64,000 nt of DNA, from contig SAQR01000006.1 of assembly GCA_004020365.1 (NCBI GenBank), forward strand, positions 1 to 64,000. The letters run 5' to 3'. How positions within the stretch are numbered: the first letter of the stretch is position 1; every line of letters begins with the position of its first letter. Of the stretch, positions 1-9,653 are shown one piece after another. The translations under genes and the position numbers were made by a program. A model generated the notes under the pieces. It searched no databases and was not told the DNA's origin. It saw only the letters and a program-made list of their open reading frames with translations. This DNA comes from Mesorhizobium sp. (GTDB lineage Bacteria; Pseudomonadota; Alphaproteobacteria; Rhizobiales; Rhizobiaceae).

Positions 1-9
1 TGTTTTTTC

Positions 10-86
10 TGGTCGGAGTGGCAGGATTTGAACCTGCGACCCCATCGTCCCGAACGATGTGCGCTACCAGGCTGCGCTACACTCCG
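10..86 (-). tRNA. tRNA-Pro (CGG)
   Basis: Read on the minus strand this is a complete 77-nt cloverleaf. The acceptor stem CGGAGTG pairs with CACTCCG, followed by an encoded ACCA 3' end. The D arm contains AGCGCAGCCTGGTAGCGC, and the T arm contains GGTTCAAATCC. The anticodon stem CATCG/CGATG encloses the loop TTCGGGA, so the anticodon is CGG and the tRNA decodes CCG proline codons, which should be frequent in this GC-rich genome. It stands alone at the window edge; no other RNA gene was recognised nearby. Confidence 0.97.
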
Positions 87-289
87 TGACCAGACCGCGG
101 GCTTATAGCCGCCGTACTTCGTTCCTGCAAGCGCCAATGGCAGCGCTTCTGTCGCATTTCTTGCCGTTTCGCCTTAACGTCATACAGGTTTCAGTTCCCT
201 GCGGGATAAACACCGCTTAACGGCTCGTGCTATAGGCGTGGCCACCTGCGTTGAAACCAGTCTGAATCCAGCCGCTTGGAGTTGCTGTC

Positions 290-1810
290 TTGTCCCTGAA
301 GATCGTTAGCGAAGCCCTTCCCAACACTTTCGAGTTTGAAACCTCGGCGCTGATCAAGGCGTCCGGCTTTCGTGAGTATGATGCGCGCTGGTGGTTCGGC
401 CATCCGGGCTCGGCAGAGCCACCGGAGCTCAACCTGATCGGTGTCCAGGCGCTCGGCATGGGGCTCGGCACGCTGATCCGGCGCCTGGGCGCCGGGCCGG
501 ACATCGTGACCGGGCATGATTTCCGCTCCTATTCGCTGGCGATCAAGCTGGCGCTGGTTTCCGGGCTGATGGCCGCCGGCGCGCGGGTTAGGGATATCGG
601 GCTGGCGCTGTCGCCGATGGCTTATTTCGCCCAGTTCGCGCTCGACACGCCGTCGGTCGCCATGGTCACCGCCTCGCACAACGAGAACGGCTGGAGCGGC
701 GTCAAGATGGGGGCGGCGCGCCCCTTGACCTTCGGTCCGGAGGAAATGAGCGCATTGAAGGCGATCGTGCTTGCCGGCGATTTTGACCTGGTCGGCGGCG
801 GCTCCTATGACTTCATTGCGGATTTCCGCAAGATCTATCTCGACGACCTGACCCGCGACAAGCGCATAGCGAGAAAGCTCAAGGTGGTCGCCGCTTGCGG
901 CAACGGCACCGCCGGCGCTTTTGCGCCCGAGGCGCTGGAGCGGATCGGCTGCGAGGTGATCCCACTCGATGTCGAGCTCGATCATAGGTTTCCGAATTAC
1001 AACCCCAATCCCGAAGACATGAAGATGCTGCACGCGATCCGCGACAAGGTGCTGGAGACGGGAGCCGACGTCGGGCTTGGCTTCGACGGCGACGGTGACC
1101 GCTGCGGCGTGGTCGACAATGAGGGCAACGAGATCTTCGCCGACAAGGTCGGTGTCATGCTGGCGCGCGACATTGCGCGCCTGCATCCCGGCTCGACCTT
1201 CGTCGTCGACGTCAAGTCGACCGGATTGTTCAAAACCGACGCCGCGCTGCGCGCCGATGGTGCCGTCACCGACTACTGGAAGACCGGCCACTCCTACATA
1301 AAACGGCGCGTGGCCGAGCTTGGCGCCATCGCCGGTTTCGAGAAATCCGGTCATTTCTTCTTCAACCCGCCGATCGGGCGCGGCTATGATGATGGTCTGA
1401 TCACAGCCATCGCCATCTGCGAGATGCTGGATCGCAGCCCCAAAAGCAGCATGGCCGATCTCTATCGCGACCTGCCGCTGACCTTCGGCACGCCGACCAT
1501 GTCGCCGCATTGCGCCGACGAGCTGAAATATGGCGTGGTCGAGCGGGTCGTTTCCGACTTTCAGGCCATGAAGCATGACGGCGCCATCTTCGCCGGCCAG
1601 AAGATCGCCGAGCTGATCACCGTCAATGGCGTTCGCGTCGTTGCCGAGGACGGCACCTGGGGCCTGGTGCGGGCGTCGTCGAACAAGCCGGAGCTTGTCG
1701 TCGTGGTGGAGAGCCCAGTGTCGTCCGAACGCCGCCGGCAGATGTTCGAAGCCGTCGATGCAGTGCTGCGCCGCAGCCCTGAGGTCGGCGCCTACAACCA
1801 GACGTTCTAA
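290..1810 (+). CDS. Phosphomannomutase/phosphoglucomutase
   Basis: A cytosolic phosphohexomutase that interconverts hexose 6-phosphate and hexose 1-phosphate to supply nucleotide sugars for surface polysaccharides. The 506-residue length is normal for the alpha-D-phosphohexomutase family. The active-site phosphoserine lies in TASHNENG (Ser about 129), the Mg-binding loop is GFDGDGDR, and the sugar-binding loop is GFEKSGHFFF. I placed the start at TTG 290 because a GGAG box lies at 278-281 with an 8-base spacer and no ATG nearby fits the frame. It is monocistronic and convergent with betB, with 27 bases between stops. Mannose versus glucose preference cannot be read from sequence; exoC and noeK are rhizobial members of the same family, so I leave the symbol empty. 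Confidence 0.9.
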   Translation: MSLKIVSEALPNTFEFETSALIKASGFREYDARWWFGHPGSAEPPELNLIGVQALGMGLGTLIRRLGAGPDIVTGHDFRSYSLAIKLALVSGLMAAGARVRDIGLALSPMAYFAQFALDTPSVAMVTASHNENGWSGVKMGAARPLTFGPEEMSALKAIVLAGDFDLVGGGSYDFIADFRKIYLDDLTRDKRIARKLKVVAACGNGTAGAFAPEALERIGCEVIPLDVELDHRFPNYNPNPEDMKMLHAIRDKVLETGADVGLGFDGDGDRCGVVDNEGNEIFADKVGVMLARDIARLHPGSTFVVDVKSTGLFKTDAALRADGAVTDYWKTGHSYIKRRVAELGAIAGFEKSGHFFFNPPIGRGYDDGLITAIAICEMLDRSPKSSMADLYRDLPLTFGTPTMSPHCADELKYGVVERVVSDFQAMKHDGAIFAGQKIAELITVNGVRVVAEDGTWGLVRASSNKPELVVVVESPVSSERRRQMFEAVDAVLRRSPEVGAYNQTF

Positions 1811-1837
1811 GGTCTCCGGACGGCGGCGCGGTGAGCC

Positions 1838-3301
1838 TCAGTATGGGCTCGCGACGTCGCCGGTCTCGACATAGACCGACTTCAACTGCGAATAGAGTGC
1901 CAACGCGGCCAGCGAGTTTTCTCGCCCGATTCCCGACTGCTTGAAGCCGCCGAAGGGAATTTCGACGGGCGTCAGGTTGTAGGCGTTGATCCAGCAGGTG
2001 CCGGCCTGCAGCTCGGCGATGACGCGGTGGGCGCGCGGCAGGTCGCGCGTGAACACGCCGGCGGCAAGGCCGAATTCGGTATCGTTGGCGCGGTCGATCA
2101 CCTCGTCCTCATCGTCGAATTTCAGCACGCTCATGACAGGCCCGAAAATCTCCTCGCGCGCGATGCGCATGGCGTCGGTGACGCCGGTGAAGACCGTCGG
2201 CTCGACGTAGAAGCCGCCCTGGAAACCTTGCAGCGAAGGTACATTGCCGCCGCAGGCGAGCACAGCGCCATCCTGCTTGCCGGCCTCGATATAGAAGATG
2301 ACCTTCTCGTGCTGGGCCTTGGAGACCAGCGGCCCCATCTGCGTTTCCTGGTCGAGCGGATCGCCGATCCGGATCTTCTTGGTCCGCTCGACCAGCCGTT
2401 CGACGAAACGGTCGTGGATACCCTTTTGAACGAAGACCCGCGTGCCGTTGGAGCAGATCTGGCCGGTCGAATAGAAATTGCCGAGCATGGCGCCGCCGAC
2501 GGCATTTTCGAGATCGGCATCGTCGAAGACGATCAGAGGCGACTTGCCGCCAAGTTCCATGGTGGCGTGCTTCATCTTCGAGCCGGCGAGCGACAGCACC
2601 TTGCGGCCGGTCGGCACCGAGCCGGTCACCGAGACCTTGGCGACGACATCGTGTCCGACGAGGCCGGCGCCGACATCGCCATAGCCTTGCACGACGTTGA
2701 ACAGCCCGTCGGGCAGGCCGGCCTCGGTGTAGATTTCGGCGAGCGCCAGCGCCGACAGCGGCGTATTCTCCGACGGCTTGAACACCATGGCGTTGCCCAT
2801 GGCGAGTGCCGGCGCCGATTTCCAGCCGGCGATCTGGATCGGGTAGTTCCAGGCGCCGATGCCGACGCAGACGCCCAGCGCCTCGCGCCTTGTGTAGGCA
2901 AAGGGGCCGCCGAGATCGACGGACTCGCCATTATAGGCGGCGACCACGCCGCCGAAATATTCGAGGCAGTCGGCTGCCGACGGCGCGTCCGCCACCAGCG
3001 TCTCCTGGATCGCCTTGCCGGTATCGAGCGTCTCGATGCGCGCCAGGTCGGCGTTGCGCACGCGCAATATGTCGGCGGCGCGGCGCAGAATGCGTCCGCG
3101 CTCGACCGGCTTCAGCCGCGCCCAGGCCGGTTGTGCTGCACGCGCTGCTTCGATCGCCAGTTCCAGCACGTTCGGCGTCGCCGAACGCAGCATCGCGATG
3201 GTCTCGCCGGTTGCCGGATAGATGACCGGCAGCGGCGCACCTTGCTCATCGTCGACGTAGCGGCCGTTGACGTAGTGCGATGCCTTTGGCTGGGCGCGCA
3301 T
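1838..3301 (-). CDS. betB: Betaine aldehyde dehydrogenase BetB
   Basis: Oxidises betaine aldehyde to glycine betaine with NAD(P)+, the last step of choline oxidation, in the cytosol. The 487-residue protein has the aldehyde dehydrogenase fold: the NAD-binding stretch around [12 protein letters not shown], the general-base glutamate in ELGGKSPL, and the nucleophilic cysteine in GQICSNGTR, a signature typical of BetB. The start is the ATG at 3301, giving [15 protein letters not shown]; the open frame continues upstream but that extension overlaps betA and looks unrelated. It is the last gene of the leftward bet operon, 53 bases after betA. Together with BetA it makes the osmoprotectant glycine betaine, which rhizobia also use as a carbon and nitrogen source. 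Confidence 0.95.
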   Translation of the reverse strand: MRAQPKASHYVNGRYVDDEQGAPLPVIYPATGETIAMLRSATPNVLELAIEAARAAQPAWARLKPVERGRILRRAADILRVRNADLARIETLDTGKAIQETLVADAPSAADCLEYFGGVVAAYNGESVDLGGPFAYTRREALGVCVGIGAWNYPIQIAGWKSAPALAMGNAMVFKPSENTPLSALALAEIYTEAGLPDGLFNVVQGYGDVGAGLVGHDVVAKVSVTGSVPTGRKVLSLAGSKMKHATMELGGKSPLIVFDDADLENAVGGAMLGNFYSTGQICSNGTRVFVQKGIHDRFVERLVERTKKIRIGDPLDQETQMGPLVSKAQHEKVIFYIEAGKQDGAVLACGGNVPSLQGFQGGFYVEPTVFTGVTDAMRIAREEIFGPVMSVLKFDDEDEVIDRANDTEFGLAAGVFTRDLPRAHRVIAELQAGTCWINAYNLTPVEIPFGGFKQSGIGRENSLAALALYSQLKSVYVETGDVASPY

Positions 3302-3354
3302 GGCTGTTCTCCAAATCGTCTTCGCTAGGGCGGAGCAGTCCGCTGGATCATGGC

Positions 3355-5007
3355 CTATCGATCCGACACCTGCCAGCGCGGATTGATCCATGGTTCCTGG
3401 TTGGACGGCGCCAGCGGGGTGCGGCCGAGAATGTGGTCGGCGGCCTTTTCGCCGGTCATGATCGACGGCGCGTTGAGATTGCCGTTGGTGACGCGCGGGA
3501 AGATCGAAGAATCGGCGATCCGCAGCCCGTCGACTCCGATGACACGGCATTGCGGATCGACGACGCTCATCGGATCATCCTTGCGGCCCATCTTGCACGT
3601 GCCGCAAGGGTGGTAAGCGCTTTCGGCGTGATCCCTGATGAAGGCATCGAGATCGTCGTCCGACTGCACGTGCGAGCCCGGCGAGATCTCCTTGCCGCGA
3701 TAGGGGTCGAAGGCCGACTGGCCGAAGATCTCGCGCGTCAGCCGGATGCAGTGGCGGAACTCGATCCAGTCGTCCGGATGCGACATGTAGTTGAAGCGGA
3801 TCACCGGCTTCGATCTGGGATCCGGCGAGCGCAGCGTGACGGAACCGCGCGACTTCGATCGCATCGGCCCGACATGCGCCTGGAAGCCGTGCGCTTTCGC
3901 CGCCGCCTTGCCGTCATAGCGAACCGCCGCCGGGATGAAATGATACTGGATGTCGGGATAGTCGACGCCGGCGCGCGAGCGCACGAAGGCGGCCGCCTCG
4001 AAATGGTTGGTTGCGCCGAGGCCCGATTTGAAGAACAGCCATTGCGCGCCGATCAGCGCCTTGGAGAACGGGTTCAGCACCGAATTCAGCGTGATCGGCT
4101 GCGTCGATTCCTGCTGGATGTAGAGCTCCATATGGTCCTGCAGGTTGCGGCCAACGCCGGGCCGGTCGGCGATCACCGGAATGCCGTATTCCCTGAGATG
4201 TTCGGCCGGGCCGATGCCGGACAGCATCAGGATCTTGGGCGAATTGATCGAGGACGCGGCAACGATTACTTCACGTCGCGCCTTGATCACCTGAATCCGG
4301 CTGCGCACTTCGATCTCGACGCCGGTGGCGCGTTGATTCTCGATGATCACCCGCCGGGCGAAGCCCTTGACCAGGCTTACATTTTTCCGCCTCAATGCCG
4401 GCCTGAGATAGGCGCTCGCCGCCGACCAGCGGCGGCCGCCGCGAATGGTCTGTTCCATCGGCCCAAAGCCTTCCTGCTTCGCGCCGTTGTAGTCGTCGGT
4501 CAGCTCGAAGCCGGCCTGACGGCCCGCGTCGACGAAGGCGCCGTAGAGTGGATTCGTCCTTGAGCCGCGCTGCACGGTCAGCGGGCCGCCGTGGCCGCGC
4601 CAGCCATTCTCGCCGCCGTTGGCGTCCTCCATGCGCTTGAAGTAAGGGAGCACGTCGGCAAACCCCCAGCCGGCCGCGCCCTGTTCGGCCCAATGGTCGA
4701 AATCGCGAGCATGGCCACGGACATAGACCATGCCGTTGATCGAGGACGAGCCGCCGATGACCTTGCCGCGCGGCGTCGCCAGCACACGGCCGCCGAGATG
4801 CGGCTCCGGCTCGCTGGTAAAACCCCAGTCGTAGAGGCTCATATTGAGCGGGATCGACAGCGCCGACGGCATCTGGATCAGCGGCCCGATGTCGCTGCCG
4901 CCAAATTCGATGACGATCACCGAATATTTGCCATCCTCCGACAGCCGGTAGGCCATGGCCGAGCCGGCCGAGCCGGCGCCGATGATGACGAAATCCGCTT
5001 CAAGCAT
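3355..5007 (-). CDS. betA: Choline dehydrogenase BetA
   Basis: An FAD-dependent GMC oxidoreductase of 550 residues that oxidises choline to betaine aldehyde, passing electrons to the respiratory chain at the inner membrane. The N-terminus carries the dinucleotide-binding motif [16 protein letters not shown] signature 1 is visible around [15 protein letters not shown], and signature 2 around [16 protein letters not shown]-like sequence (here [16 protein letters not shown]). The C-terminal active-site region has [10 protein letters not shown] and [15 protein letters not shown]. The start at ATG 5007 lies 3 bases after the stop of the upstream dehydratase gene, so translation is probably coupled. 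Gene order here is betI-betC-dehydratase-betA-betB. Confidence 0.95.
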   Translation of the reverse strand: MLEADFVIIGAGSAGSAMAYRLSEDGKYSVIVIEFGGSDIGPLIQMPSALSIPLNMSLYDWGFTSEPEPHLGGRVLATPRGKVIGGSSSINGMVYVRGHARDFDHWAEQGAAGWGFADVLPYFKRMEDANGGENGWRGHGGPLTVQRGSRTNPLYGAFVDAGRQAGFELTDDYNGAKQEGFGPMEQTIRGGRRWSAASAYLRPALRRKNVSLVKGFARRVIIENQRATGVEIEVRSRIQVIKARREVIVAASSINSPKILMLSGIGPAEHLREYGIPVIADRPGVGRNLQDHMELYIQQESTQPITLNSVLNPFSKALIGAQWLFFKSGLGATNHFEAAAFVRSRAGVDYPDIQYHFIPAAVRYDGKAAAKAHGFQAHVGPMRSKSRGSVTLRSPDPRSKPVIRFNYMSHPDDWIEFRHCIRLTREIFGQSAFDPYRGKEISPGSHVQSDDDLDAFIRDHAESAYHPCGTCKMGRKDDPMSVVDPQCRVIGVDGLRIADSSIFPRVTNGNLNAPSIMTGEKAADHILGRTPLAPSNQEPWINPRWQVSDR

Positions 5008-5010
5008 GGT

Positions 5011-6018
5011 TCATATGCGCCCATCGTTCATGTGCGTGATGAAATCGGTGAGCGAGACATTGCCGCCGGTTGCCACGACGAGCACGGTCTTGCCGCTCAC
5101 ATCCACCTTGCCGCCGAGCAGCGCCGCCAGCGATGCAGCGCCCGACGGTTCCAGCACCAGCTTCAACCGTTCGAAGGCGATGCGCATTGCGCCGCGCACC
5201 GATCGATCGTCGACGGTGATGCCGCGAACGCCCGCGGTTCTGACCGCCGCGAATGGCGCGTCGCCGGGCTTGCGCGCCATCAGCCCGTCGCATATCGATT
5301 TCGGCCCGATCGGCATGGTTTCGATGACGCCATGCGCCAGCGACGCGCCCATGCCGTTGAAACCTTCCGGCTCGACGGCAATGACCTCGGTCGCCGGCGA
5401 CAGATAGTGGAAAGCCAGCGAAACGCCGCCGATCAGCCCGCCGCCGCCGACCGCGCAGAACAGCAGATCGGCGCTGGCATTCCTGGCGTCGAGTTGCTCG
5501 AGTGCCTCCAGCCCGGCACCAGCCTGGCCGGCGACGATCTCGGGGTCGTCGAACGGATGCAGCAGCGCCAGCCCCTCGGTCTCGGCGATCTCGCGCGCCC
5601 TGGCGGCGGCAACCTCCTCGCGCGCGCGCTCGCCATGGTCGGTCAGCACCACGCGCGCGCCATAGCCGGTCGTCGCGTCGCGTTTGGCGGCCGGCGCGTC
5701 GATCGGCATGACGATGGTCACCGAAACGCCCAGCGCCTGGCCGGCGGCGGCCAGCCCTTGCGCGAAATTGCCGGAGGAATAGGCGACAACGCCCTTCCGG
5801 GCTTCATCGGGCGAAAGCCGCGTCAGCCGCCAATAGGCGCCGCGCACCTTGAAGGAACCCGCCCATTGCAGCGACTCTGGCTTGACGAAGACGCGCGCGG
5901 CGCCGGTCTCCCTGGCCAGGCCCGCCGACTCCAGCAGCGGCGTGATCTGCGTCGCCTTGGCGGTGACGGCATAGGCCTGTTTGAGGTGATCGAGGGACGG
6001 GACAAGGGTTGTCATCAT
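5011..6018 (-). CDS. PLP-dependent threonine/serine dehydratase embedded in the bet operon
   Basis: A fold-type II PLP enzyme of 335 residues, without the C-terminal regulatory ACT-like domain of biosynthetic IlvA. The Schiff-base lysine is K57 in SFKVRGAY, the asparagine loop is YSSGNFAQG, and the phosphate-binding glycine loop is VGGGGLIGG. These are serine/threonine dehydratase (or serine racemase) features. Its ATG overlaps the betC stop codon by 4 bases and its stop is 3 bases from betA, so it is a true operon member. Inference: betaine catabolism runs through dimethylglycine, sarcosine and glycine to serine, and a serine dehydratase would deliver pyruvate. A hydroxyectoine-type EutB role is an alternative. 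Substrate is not determinable by eye. Confidence 0.82.
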   Translation of the reverse strand: MMTTLVPSLDHLKQAYAVTAKATQITPLLESAGLARETGAARVFVKPESLQWAGSFKVRGAYWRLTRLSPDEARKGVVAYSSGNFAQGLAAAGQALGVSVTIVMPIDAPAAKRDATTGYGARVVLTDHGERAREEVAAARAREIAETEGLALLHPFDDPEIVAGQAGAGLEALEQLDARNASADLLFCAVGGGGLIGGVSLAFHYLSPATEVIAVEPEGFNGMGASLAHGVIETMPIGPKSICDGLMARKPGDAPFAAVRTAGVRGITVDDRSVRGAMRIAFERLKLVLEPSGAASLAALLGGKVDVSGKTVLVVATGGNVSLTDFITHMNDGRI

Positions 6019-7544
6019 TCGCCTCGCGGAAAGCGCTTCTGCTCTTCGAGCAGGTCGAGATTCATGTGGTTGCGCATGTAACGTTCCGAGGCCTTCTGCA
6101 GCGGCTGGAATTCCCAGGGGTAGTGGGTGCCGTTGCGCAGCGCCGGATAGACCACCCAGCGGCGCGCCTGGCTGGCGCGTACGGCGGCATCGAAGGCAGC
6201 CATGTCCCAGCGCGCCCGGACCTTGTCGGTGAAAGAAGCCACCAAAGCCGCGTGCGCCGGGTCGGCGGCGAGGTTGGTCAATTCCCGCGGATCCGATTCA
6301 AGATCAAACAGTTGCGGCGGATCGATCTCGCAATGGATGAATTTGTAACGGCCCTCGCGGATCGCCATCATCGGCGCGTTGGAGCCTTCGGCCGCATACT
6401 CCATCAGCACCGGTGCGGTGCGTTCCTTGCCGTCGAGCAGCGGCAGCAGCGACTGGCCGTCGGTCCATGGCGCAATAGCGCTCATGTCGATGCCGGCGAG
6501 GTCGCAAAGCGTCGGCGCGACGTCGAGATTGGAGACCGGCGCGTCGATCAGGATGGCCGAAATGTCTTTTCCGGCGATCATCAGCGGCACCCGCGCCGAG
6601 CCTTCGAAGAAGCACATCTTGAACCAAAGGCCGCGCTCGCCGAGCATGTCGCCGTGATCCGAGCAGAACAGGATGATCGTGTCGTCGAGCATCCGCGTGC
6701 GCTCGAGCACCGACAGCAATTCGCCGACCTTGTCGTCGAGATAGGAGATGCTGGCGAAATAGCCGCGCCGCGCGCGGCGGATCTGCTCGCCGGTGATGTC
6801 GAAACTGTCATAGTCACTGGCGCGGTAGAGCCGCTGCGAATGCGGATCCTGTTCGTCGTAGGGGACGAAGCCGACTTCAGGCTCGAGCGCCGGGCAATCC
6901 TCGTAGAGATCCCAGTAGCGCCGGCGCGCGACATAGGGGTCGTGCGGATGGGTGAAGGAGACGGTCAGGCACCACGGTCGGCGCGCGGCATCGTCCGAGA
7001 CGCGGGCGAAATCATAAAGCTTCTGCACCGCGTGAAAAGCGACTTCGTCGTCATATTCCATCTGGTTGGTGATCTCGGCGACACCGGCGCCGGCCACCGA
7101 ACCGAGATTATGATACCACCAGTCGATCCGCTCGCCGGGCTTGCGATAATCCGGCGTCCAACCGAAATCGGCCGGATAGATGTCGGTGGTCAGCCGCTCC
7201 TCAAAACCATGCAACTGGTCCGGCCCGACGAAATGCATCTTGCCGGACAGGCAGGTGTGGTAGCCGGCGGCGCGCAGATGATGCGCATAGGTCGGGATCG
7301 ACGAGGCGAATTCGGCGGCATTGTCATAGACTTCGGTGCGCGACGGCAACTGGCCGCTCATGAACGCGGCGCGGCCCGGCGCGCAGAGCGGCGAGGCGGT
7401 GTAGTTGTTCTTGAAACGCGCCGAACGAGCCGCCAGCGCCTTCAGATGCGGCGCATGCAGGAAGTCCGCCGGCCCATCCGGGAACAATGTGCCGTTGAGC
7501 TGATCGACCATGACGATCAGGAAATTCGGTCGCTTGGACGTCAC
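6015..7544 (-). CDS. betC: Choline sulfatase BetC
   Basis: Hydrolyses choline-O-sulfate to choline and sulfate, feeding BetA and BetB and also yielding sulfur. The protein has 509 residues and the type I arylsulfatase fold. The formylglycine motif is CAPGR with Cys54, and metal-binding residues lie near the N-terminus in NFLIVMVDQ and later in [14 protein letters not shown]. The C-terminal [14 protein letters not shown] stretch is typical of the family. There is no signal peptide, consistent with cytosolic BetC. Its ATG overlaps the betI stop by 4 bases, and its own stop overlaps the next gene, indicating translational coupling through the operon. Confidence 0.95.
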   Translation of the reverse strand: MTSKRPNFLIVMVDQLNGTLFPDGPADFLHAPHLKALAARSARFKNNYTASPLCAPGRAAFMSGQLPSRTEVYDNAAEFASSIPTYAHHLRAAGYHTCLSGKMHFVGPDQLHGFEERLTTDIYPADFGWTPDYRKPGERIDWWYHNLGSVAGAGVAEITNQMEYDDEVAFHAVQKLYDFARVSDDAARRPWCLTVSFTHPHDPYVARRRYWDLYEDCPALEPEVGFVPYDEQDPHSQRLYRASDYDSFDITGEQIRRARRGYFASISYLDDKVGELLSVLERTRMLDDTIILFCSDHGDMLGERGLWFKMCFFEGSARVPLMIAGKDISAILIDAPVSNLDVAPTLCDLAGIDMSAIAPWTDGQSLLPLLDGKERTAPVLMEYAAEGSNAPMMAIREGRYKFIHCEIDPPQLFDLESDPRELTNLAADPAHAALVASFTDKVRARWDMAAFDAAVRASQARRWVVYPALRNGTHYPWEFQPLQKASERYMRNHMNLDLLEEQKRFPRGE

Positions 7545-8131
7545 TGCGCGCTCCGCCGGCTGAGTTTCGTTTCGAGATAGTCCTCGATCAGCGCGATCGC
7601 GGTCGCGGCATTGGGCACGCCGTCCTTCAGCGCGCGCCTGATGTAGAGCCCGTCGATCAGCGCCGCTGTCGCCTCGGCGACGCGGTCGGCTTCGCTTCTC
7701 GGCAGGATGCCGGTCAGCCCGCTCAACAGATTGGAATGCAGGCGCCGCGCATAGACCTTGAGCAGCCGGCGCAGCGCTGGCGATTTCTGCGCCTCGACAT
7801 AGAAGGCGAGCCAGGCGGCGATCGTTTCCGGCTGGAACTGGACGTCGGAGAAATTGACCGCGACCACGGCGGAAACGCGCTGGCGTGGCGTGCTGGCCGA
7901 TCGAAGCGCGCGCCGCATGTCGGCGGTCAGCTCGGCCAGGATGTGCCGCATCGTCGCCAGCAAAAGTTCGTCCTTGGCGCCGAAATAGTGATGCGCGAGC
8001 GCCGAGGACACCCCGGCGCGCCCGGCGATTTCCGACATCGTCACATCAAGCGAACCGCGCTCGCCGATCGCCGAGATCGTCGCGTCGATGAGCGCCCTGC
8101 GGCGCAGCGGCTCCATTCCGATTTTCGGCAT
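7541..8131 (-). CDS. betI: TetR-family choline-responsive repressor BetI
   Basis: A 196-residue TetR-family repressor of the bet genes, relieved by choline in known systems. The N-terminus [19 protein letters not shown] closely follows the E. coli BetI N-terminus. The helix-turn-helix is around [20 protein letters not shown], and the C-terminal ligand domain includes [20 protein letters not shown] start at ATG 8131 rather than the TTG 24 bases upstream because a GGAG box sits 5 bases before it and the protein then matches the family. It is the first gene of the operon. A perfect ATTGA-N4-TCAAT dyad lies 36 bases upstream. Confidence 0.93.
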   Translation of the reverse strand: MPKIGMEPLRRRALIDATISAIGERGSLDVTMSEIAGRAGVSSALAHHYFGAKDELLLATMRHILAELTADMRRALRSASTPRQRVSAVVAVNFSDVQFQPETIAAWLAFYVEAQKSPALRRLLKVYARRLHSNLLSGLTGILPRSEADRVAEATAALIDGLYIRRALKDGVPNAATAIALIEDYLETKLSRRSAQ

Positions 8132-8166
8132 CTTTGCTCCGGTCCGTTGCGGCAAGATTATTTTTT

Positions 8167-8180
8167 ATTGACGGATCAAT
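8167..8180. promoter_or_regulatory. Candidate BetI operator
   Basis: A perfect inverted repeat, ATTGA-CGGA-TCAAT, in an AT-rich stretch 36 bases upstream of the betI start and about 175 bases upstream of the divergent thiolase gene. The arms resemble the ATTGA/TCAAT half-sites of the E. coli bet control region as I recall them. It is the only clear dyad in the intergenic region, so autoregulation of betI and control of the whole operon is the simplest reading. Confidence 0.65.
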
Positions 8181-8355
8181 CAACAAAAATCCGACGCGAT
8201 TTGGTGGCAAAAGTCAGCCGCCGTGACCAGATATCAAGATCAAGCGATTGTATGGTTCTGGCCCCTTCACGAAGACGCTGGAACGGTTCATTCTTGAACA
8301 ATGTCGATAGCGCGCCGCGACATCGCGTAGCCCGGCCCGCAGGATGGAGAAAACC

Positions 8356-9522
8356 ATGACAGCATGCATCGTCGGCTGGGCGCATTCGCGCTTCGGCAAG
8401 CTCGAAGGCGAGACGCTGGAGGGCCTGATCACCAAGGTGGCCAGCGAGGCGCTCGATCATGCCGGCATCGGTCCGGACGAGGTCGACGAGATCGTGCTCG
8501 GCCACTTCAATGCCGGGTTTTCCGCACAGGATTTCACCGCAAGCCTGGTCCTGCAGGCCGACGACCGGCTGCGCTTCAAGCCGGCGACGCGCGTCGAGAA
8601 CGCCTGCGCCACCGGCTCGGCGGCGGTCAGGCAAGGCATCCGCGCCATCGACGCCAATGCGGCGCGCATCGTGCTGGTGGTCGGCGCCGAGCAGATGACG
8701 ACGACTTCAGGTCCAGAAATCGGCAAGAACCTTCTCAAGGCCTCTTATCTGCCCGAGGAAGGCGACACCCCGGCAGGTTTCGCCGGCGTTTTCGGCCAGA
8801 TCGCGCAAGCCTATTTCCAACGCTATGGCGACCAGTCGGACGCGCTGGCGATGATCGCCGCCAAGAACCACAGGAACGGCGTCGACAATCCCTACGCGCA
8901 GATGCGCAAGGATTTCGGCTATGAGTTCTGCCGGCACGAGAGCGAGAAAAACCCCTTCGTCGCCGGTCCCCTGAAGCGTACCGACTGCTCGCTGGTCTCG
9001 GACGGCGCCGCCGCCCTGGTGCTTGCCGACACGGCGCCGGCGTTGAAGATGCGCCGCGCCGTCGCTTTCCGCGCCAACGAGCATGTGCAGGATTTCCTGC
9101 CGATGTCGAAGCGCGACATCCTGGCATTCGAGGGTTGCGAGCAGGCCTGGAACCAGGCGCTGAACAAGGCCGGTGTGACGCTCGATGATCTGTCCTTTGT
9201 CGAGACGCATGACTGCTTCACCATCGCCGAGCTGATTGAATATGAGGCGATGGGCCTGGCGAAACCGGGCGAGGGCGCAAAACTGGCGATGGACGGCGAG
9301 ACTGCGAAGGACGGTCGGCTGCCGGTCAATCCGTCCGGCGGGCTGAAAGCCAAGGGCCATCCGATCGGCGCCACCGGCGTCTCGATGCATGTGCTGAGCG
9401 CCATGCAGCTCGTCGGCGAGGCCGGCGGCATCCAGGTGCCGGGAGCAAAGCTCGGCGGCATCTTCAACATGGGCGGCGCCGCCGTCGCCAACTATGTTTC
9501 AATTCTCGATCGGATCAGATAA
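8356..9522 (+). CDS. Thiolase family protein (acetyl-CoA acetyltransferase, SCP-x-like)
   Basis: A 388-residue thiolase-fold enzyme acting on acyl-CoA thioesters. The nucleophilic cysteine is C84 in ENACATGSAA, and a catalytic histidine lies in KGHPIGATG near the C-terminus. The second cysteine motif of classical thiolases (CxG near the C-terminus) is replaced by NMGGAAVAN, as in SCP-x/lipid-transfer-type thiolases, so cleavage or condensation substrates are uncertain. I chose ATG 8356 because GGAG at 8346-8349 sits 6 bases upstream; the ATG at 8344 overlaps that box. It is divergent from betI. Whether it shares choline control or serves unrelated fatty-acid metabolism is unknown. Confidence 0.85.
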   Translation: MTACIVGWAHSRFGKLEGETLEGLITKVASEALDHAGIGPDEVDEIVLGHFNAGFSAQDFTASLVLQADDRLRFKPATRVENACATGSAAVRQGIRAIDANAARIVLVVGAEQMTTTSGPEIGKNLLKASYLPEEGDTPAGFAGVFGQIAQAYFQRYGDQSDALAMIAAKNHRNGVDNPYAQMRKDFGYEFCRHESEKNPFVAGPLKRTDCSLVSDGAAALVLADTAPALKMRRAVAFRANEHVQDFLPMSKRDILAFEGCEQAWNQALNKAGVTLDDLSFVETHDCFTIAELIEYEAMGLAKPGEGAKLAMDGETAKDGRLPVNPSGGLKAKGHPIGATGVSMHVLSAMQLVGEAGGIQVPGAKLGGIFNMGGAAVANYVSILDRIR

Positions 9523-9534
9523 ACACCGGCCCGC

Positions 9535-9638
9535 ATTACAGCGCCGCGCGCCCTTCCGGGCGCGCAAAGGACGCTGTAACACTTTGATTTTACGCATGAT
9601 CCTTTTGGAAAATCGAATTCGATTTTCGAGGTCATGCG
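9535..9638. repeat. Dispersed two-hairpin palindromic repeat, copy 1
   Basis: An intergenic element with two nested hairpins. The first has outer arms TTACAGCG/CGCTGTAA and an inner stem GCGCGCCC/GGGCGCGC. The second has outer arms GCATGA/TCATGC around a perfect 20-bp palindrome at 9608-9627 (GAAAATCGAA and its complement). Related copies occur at 23067-23156, inverted at 27669-27788, and a first-hairpin-only copy at 37364-37406. This resembles rhizobial RIME/REP-type elements. It separates the thiolase stop from the asparaginase ribosome-binding site. Confidence 0.8.
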
Positions 9639-9653
9639 TTAAGCGGGGAATTG

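Noticed and set aside
230-1576. A 448-codon minus-strand open frame opposite the phosphohexomutase
   Set aside because: Composition is typical of a codon-phase shadow, and the plus-strand protein is complete and conserved.
4591-7580. Two long plus-strand open frames opposite the dehydratase and betC (about 500 codons each)
   Set aside because: Both lack recognisable domains and lie wholly over intact operon genes.
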